This document shows positions 56,063 through 64,000 of a stretch of DNA of 64,000 bases, in pieces. The position numbers were made by a program, and so were the translations under genes. A model generated the notes under the pieces. It made no database searches and had not been told where the DNA came from. It worked only from the letters and a program-made list of their open reading frames with translations. Source of the stretch: Aporrectodea caliginosa (lineage: Eukaryota > Annelida > Clitellata > Crassiclitellata > Lumbricidae); the NCBI GenBank assembly GCA_020284085.1, contig JACEVL010000021.1, forward strand, positions 803,501-867,500. The letters run 5' to 3'. Within the stretch, counting starts at the first letter, position 1. The number at the start of each line of letters is the position of its first letter.

Positions 56063-57931
56063 TTAACCTTTATTTTACCAACGTTCCATTTTTGGAACAT
56101 ATTTTGTAATGTTAAAAAAATAATTTTGCCTTGGTAAATTTATTATATTTGCACATCAAATGAAAGATCTAAGAATGGAGAATGTAAAACAGTGGTAATT
56201 TTCTGATTGACTTTATTTATTTTTGTGCTACAGATGCGTAATTTTGACGAATTTTGTGATTTTTGAAAAAAATCTTTTAGAAAGTTGAAATAAATATTTG
56301 TGTCATAATTTTACAGGTGAGATACGTTGTATTTTGTTGATTGCTATCTAAAGTCAGTGATAAAAATCAAAATTACTGAAAAAGAAGCAAAACTCTTGAA
56401 GAAAAAACCCAGTTTTGAAGCATGTTCCATTTTTGGAACGTTGGTGCACTCTCGTTAGTATAATTCCAATATGAGGTGATTGTGTTCCTTGTTCATAATT
56501 TGCCAGTATAATACTGTTGGATTGTTGCATGTATCATTAATTTGTTTTTAATACTATGTTTCACTTAATTTATTTTTAACCAGGGGCGTAGCCAGGAAAA
56601 AATTTCGGGGGGGACGGTAAGTTTTCTGTGGTTTTCATTGGAAATGGTCGAAAAAGTTCAGTTTTTTGTATTTCGCATATAAGAGAAAATAGAGAAAAAT
56701 GTCGGCAATTTATTTAGGGTGACTCCACCCCGTAAACCCCTTCTATATGCCCATGTTTTAACACTGATTTTGTAATAATTAGTACATATTTTAAATTGGA
56801 GTTTTAGAAAATAACGCAATAACTGCAACACAGTTGAGTACCTGATGCACTCTAATAGCAACTGCAATGTCTAAATCCATGATAGGAGGATGTACTGCCA
56901 TGCCTGCAGCTGACAAGAGAGATCTCTATAATGGCAGAGTGTGCACTATATGATCAGTAACACAAATCTTTGCAATTTGGAATTGTTCATTTCAAACTTA
57001 GCATTTATGAGTGGGTGGGTGCCTAACTATGGGCATCATGGGTTAGAGATGTTTATAAGAGTAAGGTCATTCAGATTTAGTTATAAAATCTGGATGTCTT
57101 ATTCATGAATAGGATGTTTATTCATATCAAGCAACAATTTATTGTGGCAGGAGTAGGCGACCCACATAGGTAACCACTTTTGGTGAGCGCGTTGCGATGA
57201 ATTTTGCCTCATCATAGGAAACCATTTCACATGCTATTATTTGCCAATCTTTTTACTAGTTACAGTCTTCTATCTAAGCTGAGGTGTGGGGCAGCAGTCA
57301 TTCAGAGGTGCTATTCCAGTTCGACCATTACGTCCGTGATGGTCGAACTGGAACAGAACCTCTGAATGACAAGAAAATGTTTGCAAAACAAGAAAGAGGT
57401 ACATTTGAATACACATGTCATGACAAAATTGTTGTTGTTAGGTAGTCAGATAACAATGTAGTAGCATGTTCCAGCAGTATCAATACTGTAAATCCTGTGA
57501 AAAAGTGCTCAGGCACGTCAAAGGTTGTCATGACACATTGCGATGGGATCGAGCAATACATTCCTCTCATTAGTCAGGCTCGTTGTTTTTTTCATTTTTT
57601 GAAGAAAAACACAACCAAAGAATGTGTCAGGTGCCTCAAGATACTTCAAGTGAACTGTTTTGAAAGTTTTCATACCTTTAAATAAACAGGTTTTCAATAA
57701 ATTGTGCATAAACTAATATTGTATCGTTTATTCATGTTGAACTGCCATTGTAAAAAAATGCTAGTGGGAATGACCCAACGTTCCATTTTTGGAACATCCC
57801 AAAAATGACCTTAAATGTGAAATATCACTAAAAGCTTGTCATTTCTGTTTTAATACCATCAACATACAACACATATCTAAGGGAAATCTCAAAATTCCAC
57901 CTAAAAGGCATAGTGGGCAAATAAAGGTTAA
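56063..57931 (+). mobile_element. TTAA element family A, copy 2 (complete)
   Basis: TTAA CCTTTATTTTACC on the left, GGGCAAATAAAGG TTAA on the right (short imperfect terminal repeats), 1869 bp. The palindrome GTTCCATTTTTGGAAC lies at 56083-56098, 56424-56439 and 57780-57795. A GGGGCGTAGCCAGG-like segment near 56582 may be a further small insertion. No transposase. It sits in an RT relic, whose reading continues on both sides. Confidence 0.85.
57297..57370. repeat. 74-bp palindrome inside family A
   Basis: Arms GTCATTCAGAGGT..CCAGTTCGACCAT and inverse, centred on TACGTCCG; counterpart of 486-568 but with a shorter loop. Confidence 0.85.
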
Positions 57932-58984
57932 TCGATGGGATCCCTGCCTTGATCCTTCGAAAGGGAGCGGTGTATACTGTATAATGTCATTGATTATGTT
58001 TTGTCGGGCAATTCGACCGAAGCCGAGAGAACAGGTCAGGACATGGCTGCCTCTGGCGTCGATTCGAGCGCCAAAAGCTCATACAGTATGTTCACATATT
58101 GTGGCCCCACTCTCAATCCACAAGCTGTAATTGGTAAGGCATGTAGCCAGTCGCTGGCGTGAGGTGACGAAACAGATTTCAATCGCGCGGTGTTGTATGG
58201 GTCTATTGTGTCTTGAAACAGTGTCTTTTCAGTTTGTTCCAAAGGGGTTCCATAGGGCCTAGAACTTGATTCACTGTTGGCATGTTTTCTGAATAATTGA
58301 ATTCCGTCTTGGATTGCCACTCGGACGTCATGGCTTCAAAGTGTGTGTCCGGTGTGAAATTGAGAGAGTTTAGAATGAGGGTCTGGAGAGGAAGAGTGCT
58401 CGCAGCTGAAGACAAAAAGGCCGGAAGTGCCATCGAACTCGCTCTCCATACGTCAATACCAACCATTTTGATGGGTTGTGACGCCTGTGTCCATTGGAGA
58501 TCGTTTAAAGAAACGTTCATAATCTTTTCCAATCCGTGGCGTTGTGTCAGGTCGCAGATTTCCAACTCGGGATGTTTGTCACAGGGAGGATGTGAATCAA
58601 TTTTTGCGCACCCAGTGAGCTCCTCAGAATCAAAAGGGCGTCCTGCCTATGAGAGTTAATTTGCTCAGGTTGTTCTCTGGTTCGGTCTTTCAGACATTGT
58701 CGCAGCGCTTTTTCCGATGAAAGTGGGGCGCCGAGCCGCTGGGCTTCTTCCACATCGATTAGTCTAAACTCTCTGAAAGAGTCATAGCCAATGTTTTTAT
58801 TGTCTTGTGTAAACTACTCACATTTGGAGCGATTTAGCGCCAGGCCCATAGTAGAGCAGGCTCTCTCGATGAACTGACATTGGCTGCAACCGTCTCCACC
58901 ATTCCGCCAAGGGTGAGATCCGCAAAGTACCCGAATGATAATGGCGAGCCCATCTGAAGTAGGATTGGCTGTTGCGGCAGGCAA

Positions 58985-60393
58985 ACCAGCGAATCGATTT
59001 CTTGAAGTGCTAGTAGTGTGCGAGTGTTATTTTCCAACATGGCGGCCAAAATGGCCGCCATACCATACACAAACTGTATATATCAGCTAATAGGTAAGCT
59101 ACAGTAACAAATGAAGTGTCGAATTTAATAGTTTCAAGGTCAAGGAATCCATTTCTCGTAGTGCCAATAGTGTGCGAGTGTCACTTTCCAAGACGGCGGT
59201 CAATATGTTCACTAACACAAATGAATGTATGTCTCAGCGTATAGTCTACGTAAGTTACCATAGCAAATAGAGTGTTTAATTAAATAGTTTCAAGGTAAGC
59301 GAATCGGCTTCTTGTAGTGCCAATTATGCGTGAGTGTTGCTTTCCAAGATGGCGGCAAATATGGCCGCCATAACACAAAATGTATATCTCAGTACATAGG
59401 TAAGCTACAGTAACAAATGAAGTGTCGAATTTAAATTTTTTAGTTCAGTCAATCGATTTGTCATAGTGTGGGAATGCTACTATCCAAGATAACGGACAAA
59501 ATGGCCGCCAAAGCAAAAAAAATTACATCTCAGCTCAAAATAAGCTATAATAACAAATGAAGAATAACATTTCATAGTTTTAAGATCAAGGATTCGATTT
59601 CTCGTAGAGGCAATAGTATGGGAACGATACTATCAAAGATGGAGTCCATTATGGCCGCCAAAAGGAAAATATGAGCTCAGATATACAAATTTTTGGGAAT
59701 TGACGCCATATTGACCGCCGTTTTGGAAAGTAACACTCACACGCTATTGCCACTACGATAAATCAATTCGTTTACCTTGAATATATTAATCTTGACACTT
59801 CATTTGTTAATGTATCTTACCTGTGAGCTGAGATACATATAGTTTTATGTTTTGGCGGCCATTTTGGCCGCCATCTTGTGAAGCAACACTCCCATACAGC
59901 TGCCGCAGCGAGAGATCGAACCCCTAGCCTTGAAAATATTACATTAGACACTTCATTTGTTATTCTTGCTTGCCTATGAGCTGGGATATGCATATTTTTA
60001 TGTTTTTTATATTGGCCGCCATCTTGGAAATTAACCTCTTCACAATTATGCAGCTGGTAAACATTAATTCTTTGGTTGATTAAACACTTTATTCCAGATT
60101 TTAGGTTACTTCTGAGTTCAGATATTTAAAACATATATTTTCTTTATGAACGAAAAAATAACGACGTCGAGGACCAATATGGGTAAATTTTTACCCCATG
60201 ACCATCTGGACTCAAAAATCTTTTCCCCACAACATGACTTCATAATGGTTATGCTGTCAGAATATGTCTGCGGTCATAACTTTTAACAAACGAAGCGTCA
60301 AATTATAACTCCATACAGTTGCTCCGCAATCAACATCCAAAAACCGCTGGGGCAGATCTAATTATTTACCCCTCTTGGTACTGCGAAGGTTAA
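58985..60393 (-). mobile_element. family G, copy 3 (truncated)
   Basis: The terminal TTAA at 60390-60393 with CTGCGAAGG is the left end in reverse orientation, with GGGTAAATTTTTACCCC at 60181-60197. Units with AAGATGGCGGCC run in one orientation up to about 59680 and in the other from 59690 to 60030. The opposite terminus is absent; the array is cut at about 58985 where the RT relic starts. Confidence 0.75.
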
Positions 60394-60429
60394 AACAGAA
60401 ACTATATGTTACTGAGTAAGTTAGTACAT

Positions 60430-60840
60430 TATTTTGTATGTATGTATTGTGGCGGAAAACCCCCCTCCTCTCTCAGTCGTCTGGTTAGACGATTCGAACC
60501 CTTCTTCTTGAGGCGAGGGTAGAGGTTTCTGCCCAGGAGGCAAATAGTCTCGCGCGTCGCTCGAAAGAGCGCAAGTCCGGCGTCTGGAGTATAGCAGACG
60601 GTTTAAGGCACTCGCCGCTGACGACGTACCAAGATCAACCAAGACAAGTAAAGTCACTAGGTTTTGAACCCGTATATTGCTGCACAAACGTCAGCACACT
60701 CTATCACGGTCACACAGACCAGCAACGGCAAACAGTTTCACAATCGAACATCGAACCTCAAGTCAGAGCACACAGCAATCACCACAGCAAGCCTCCAGCA
60801 AGACAAAATACTACACACAAGCGCCCTCTATATATACTAC
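60430..60840. other. GC-richer stretch, possible LTR or UTR of the Gypsy relic
   Basis: It lies 3' (in minus orientation) of the integrase relic and next to the minisatellite. A pair of LTRs could not be delimited, and no gene is supported. Confidence 0.3.
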
Positions 60841-60849
60841 TAATGAGGG

Positions 60850-61300
60850 GGGGATACCTCGTGCAAGGGCCAGTCGTGCAAGGCCCAGGGTTCGTGCAGA
60901 AGCCGGGCGGGGAAGGGGATACCTCGTGCAGAAGCCGGACGGGGAAGGGGATACCTCGTGCAAGGGCCGACCGTGCAGAAGCCGGAGTTCGTGCAGAAGC
61001 CGGACGGGGATGGGGATACCTCGTGCAGAAGCCGGACGGGGAAGGAGATACCTCGTGCAAGGGCCGACCGTGCAGAAGCCGGAGTTCGTGCAGAAGCCGG
61101 ACGGGGATGGGGATACCTCGTGCAGAAGCCGGACGGGGAAGGAGATACCTCGTGCAAGGGCCGACCGTGCAGAAGCCGGAGTTCGTGCAGAAGCCGGACG
61201 GGGAAGGAGATACCTCGTGCAAGGGCCGAGCCGCGGGGGAGATACCTCGTGCAGAAGCCGGACGGGGAAGGGGATACCTCGTGCAGAAGCCAAGCAGGAC
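60850..61300. repeat. GC-rich minisatellite with ~97-bp higher-order unit
   Basis: Sub-units GTGCAGAAGCCGGACGGGGA and GATACCTCGTGCAAGGGCCG alternate. The higher-order unit starts near 60953, 61051 and 61148. All frames on both strands are open through it, giving long but meaningless ORFs. Confidence 0.95.
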
Positions 61301-61955
61301 ACACACGGACAAGCAAAGGGACAGAACACAGGACATGCACACATAGGCACAGTGTCACGGCAGAGACACGACACATAGGCACAGTGACAAATATGCACTC
61401 AGAAACCCAAGCATGCCAGACCAGCTCCCGGGGAGGGCAACCCCTAAATTCCTCTACATCCTCCCCCCACTACTAATGGGAATGTCCCCATTCCCGGGGA
61501 GACAATCATCGGCAAAACCCCTAAAACAAAGCATGGCTAACGGCTAAATCCCCAGAGTCCACAGCACGGCTAAAATCCCAAAGTCCGAAGCACGAAAATA
61601 CAGCACGGCTAAAACCCCAAAGTCTGATAACGAGGGCTGATTAGCAGCCATATACTCTAAATTAAAAGTCGCAGAGTCTCTGCCTAAAATGTTCGAATCA
61701 AGTGGCCAGCGGCCCGAGAAGTCTCTAAATTAAAATCAAACAGTTCGAGTGGCCCATGGCCCGAAGAGTCTCTGAAAACAATTATGCGTGGCCAATGGCC
61801 CGAAGAACTCGCACAAAATTAAACAATGCAGCGGCCATCGGCCAACAAACAATCAAAAACTATCGCCGTTTCTCGGCAACACACAAAAAAGAATCTCTTA
61901 AAAAGTCAGAGTCCATCCAGAGTCTGTTCAAGGCTGGCATCGTTCTGGATCAGAG
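61301..61955. repeat. degenerate short repeats beside the Gypsy relic
   Basis: CACGGCTAAAA.CCC and GTGGCC.(A/G)TGGCCCGA words recur several times (61520-61640, 61695-61860). No gene is supported. Confidence 0.4.
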
Positions 61956-61956
61956 T

Positions 61957-62455
61957 CTAGCGATAACGGGCGGGTAACCGCACCGTTCGCTTCGGTCGTT
62001 CAGCGTTCGCGGCAATAGCCGGCACCGTGTCCATTGAATCATCTTCAGCAGCCAGGTCGTTGCTCGCGTCATCCAGGCCCTCGTCGTAGCAGAGACGAAG
62101 TTTATCGACATGTGCGATAAACGGGCGGGCGTGCGCGGACTTTCGCAGCCGGTAGTTGACGAGTCCACAGCGTTCCATCAAACGGTCTCTCGTCATCGAG
62201 GCGGCATGGACAATGGGAAGAACTTCGACCCAACCACCTTTAATGGCTGCTATTACCTCCCCCATAATGGCTCCCAGGGCCTGGGGAAAGCACCCAATTA
62301 AGCCATTCCCACTAAGGCGGTAGCTAGATGTTCTTAGCTTAACTATCCCACAGGGCTTACAAAATTCCCGAAACGGTTTCCCTTCTAAAGTCATAACCCG
62401 ATCGGCCAGAACTTGTGGCGGTGCCCCATGCCCCACAAATCCCAGACGTTGTTTC
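61957..62455 (-). pseudogene. Ty3/Gypsy integrase C-terminal relic
   Basis: Minus strand: EGKPFREFCKPCGIVKLRTS, SYRLSGNGLIGCFPQALGAI, WVEVLPIVHAA, then directly VNYRLRKSAHARPFIAHVDK and RPKRTVRLPARYR with a stop. The first part is the end of the integrase catalytic core (the conserved E region is altered, G-C replacing the usual E-R), and the last part is the typical end of a Gypsy Pol. Sequence between them is deleted. No protease, RT or RNase H is nearby. Confidence 0.7.
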
Positions 62456-62889
62456 CTCTGAATCCCACCGCTGTCACCAAATATGTCACCAACTCTTTTC
62501 TTTCTTAGTTGTGACCTACCTCAAGAACTTTCCTTATCTCTACATATAAATTGCTCAACGTCTTCTAACTGTTTAAGAATTAAATTGACACAGTTCTTTG
62601 AATGTTTCTTTCTTTCTTCAAACACAGTTTAATAACAACAACTCAACTCTTGCCTTAAAACAAACGTACTACATTGTATAGTTCAAATTCACTGTCATCA
62701 GCAGTTTCTAAGTTTGGCGCGCTAACTGCACGTGTAAAGAGAATCTACCGTCAGCCAATGTTTAGGCTACTTTAGGCCAAGCGCCCACGAGCCGACAGCG
62801 CAACTAAGGCCTAAGACTAAAACGCTTAACAATCGATACACATTATATATATATCAACCTAAAGAACACCTGTGCTCATTATATATGCA
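62456..62889. other. gene-free stretch
   Basis: TGTCACCAAATATGTCACC near 62471 could belong to an LTR edge, but no partner was found. Nothing else is recognisable. Confidence 0.4.
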
Positions 62890-64000
62890 AAACATTAGTT
62901 CACAACCACTTTCCAAGATGGCGGCCATCCCTTAGAGGTAAATTAGTATTGGCAGACTACGATAAATGGATTCATTGACCCCAAAACTATGAAAGTGGAG
63001 GGTTCATTTGTCATTGTAGCATACATGTACCTCTGTTTTGAAATATGCATATTTCTGTGTTTGGCGGCCATCTTGGCCGCCATCTTGGAAAGTGGTATTG
63101 ACAGACTATTCTAACTACGATAAATGGATTCATCGACCTCGGAACTATGAAATTGGAGGGTTCGTTTGTTATTGTAGCATACCTATGAGCTGAAATATGC
63201 ATATTTCTGTGTTTTGGCGGCCATCTTGGCCGCCATCTTGGAAAGTGGTATTAACAGACCATTCTCACTACGATAAATGGATTCCTTGACCTCGAAACTA
63301 TGAATTTGGAGGGTTCGTTTGTTATTGTAGCATACCTATGAGCTGAAATATGCATATTTCTGTGTTTGGCCGCCATCTTGGCCGCTATCTTGGAAAGTGG
63401 TATTGACAGACCATTCTCACTACGATAAATGGATTCCTTGACCTCGAAACTATGAAATTGGAGGGTTCATTTGTCATTGTAGCATACATATGAGCCGAAA
63501 TATGCATATTTTTGTGTTTGGCGGCCATCTTGGCCGCCATCTTGGAACGTGGTATTGACAAACTATTCTCACTACGATAAATGGATTCCTTGACCTTGGA
63601 ACTATGAAATTGGAGGGTTTATTTGTCATTGTAGCATACATATAAGCTGAAATATGCATATTTCTGTGTTTGGCGGCCATCTTGGCCGCCATCTTGGAAA
63701 GTGGTATTGACAGACTATTCTAACTACGATAAATGGATGCCTTGACCTCGGAACTATGAAAGTGGAGGGTTCATTTATCATTGTAGCTTACCGATGAGCC
63801 GAAATATGCATATTTCTGTGTTTTGGCGGCCATCTTGGCCGCCATCTTGGAAAGTGGTATTGACAGACTATTCTCACTAGGATAGATCGATTCCTTGACC
63901 TTAGAACTATTAGAATTGATACTTCATTTTTATTGTACCTTACCTATGAGCTGAGATATTAAATATTGTTTTGGGGTAAAAAATACCCCTCTTCGTCCTC
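62890..64000 (+). mobile_element. family G, copy 4 (runs off the window)
   Basis: Six to seven well-conserved units of 152-153 bp, each with GGCGGCCATCTTGGCCGCCA, TCTTGGAAAGTGGTATTGAC, ACTACGATAAATGGATTCC and GAGCTGAAATATGCATATTT. A short reverse-orientation piece lies at 62908-62930. GGGGTAAAAAATACCCC at 63973-63989 is the signature palindrome near the right end, whose terminus lies beyond base 64000. Units are more alike than in other copies, so it is younger or recently homogenised. Confidence 0.85.

Larger units (their letters stand above)
55820..58985 (-). pseudogene. reverse-transcriptase-type retroelement ORF split by element A
   Basis: Read on the minus strand, pieces appear in order: GYFADLTLGG (RT active-site box, degenerate), VEEAQRLGAPLSSEKAL, SLNDLQWTQASQPIKMVG, ALPAFLSSAASTLPLQ, ARLKSVSSPHASDWLHALPI (58115 region). 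The TTAA of element A follows (57931-56063), and then GLLRTDGRRPDGLTMIPWQT, LVWDATVVDTLAPSYI, KMIQYNALLNTHCFVPI (56062-55820). The blocks SPHA-WL-ALP and RPDG-T-IPW-x(5)-WDVTV are typical of one widespread group of invertebrate retroelement RT ORFs. Frameshifts, an altered active site and the insertion show that it is dead. Confidence 0.65.

Noticed and set aside
58297..58659. 120-codon plus-strand ORF
   Set aside because: Antisense to the better supported retroelement frame on the minus strand.
60677..61476. Six overlapping ORFs of 167-233 codons
   Set aside because: All are open because of the GC-rich ~97-bp minisatellite; both strands are equally open and no domain is seen.

Overview
The window looks like intergenic and intronic DNA from a large, AT-rich, transposon-crowded metazoan genome, most likely a marine invertebrate. 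The signs are spliced Kazal-type exons, a C2H2 zinc-finger gene, a Mab-21-type nucleotidyltransferase gene of the kind expanded in invertebrates, APE-type LINEs, hAT and piggyBac transposons, and long (TATG)n, (CA)n and (TA)n tracts. I cannot name the species. No prokaryotic features, true tRNA, rRNA or CRISPR were seen.

Host-like genes are few. (1) 2697-5594 (+) is a 965-codon intronless Mab-21 / cGAS-like protein with its catalytic motifs apparently intact; a fragment of a paralogue lies at 6055-6316. (2) 11383-13093 (-) holds three phase-compatible exons of a Kazal-repeat secreted inhibitor, invaded by LINE fragments. (3) 33773-35306 (+) is a C2H2 zinc-finger gene with two frame breaks; a second copy of its 3' end lies at 26461-27240, directly beside a decayed Polinton/adintovirus-type polymerase ORF at 24690-26173 (-).

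Most of the rest is mobile DNA, and one superfamily dominates. At least eight families end in TTAA plus short inverted repeats, as piggyBac elements do, and three of them contain recognisable piggyBac transposase remnants. I label them A (left edge and 56063-57931), B (37709-40332), C (9430-10403 and 38734-39871), D (47267-48299), E (49987-51741), F (14507-22123), G (1532-2346, 48541-54360, 58985-60393, 62890-end) and M (about 7411-9360). Each carries several copies of its own short palindrome near its ends, such as GTTCCAAAAATGGAAC in A or GTTCCCAAATGGGAAC in B. I read these as family-specific transposase-binding sites.

The elements are nested. A LINE of about 5.9 kb sits in the (TATG)n tract of element F, which sits in a hAT relic. 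Element E sits in a TA-flanked element H, which sits in a (TA)n tract inside G. C sits in the transposase relic of B, and A splits a reverse-transcriptase relic. Family G is built like a foldback element, with arrays of about 150-bp units in opposite orientations, each holding the AAGATGGCGGC motif that resembles a YY1 site.

The right end (60.4-62.5 kb) has a 97-bp GC-rich minisatellite and a decayed Ty3/Gypsy integrase, followed by the fourth G copy, which runs off the window.
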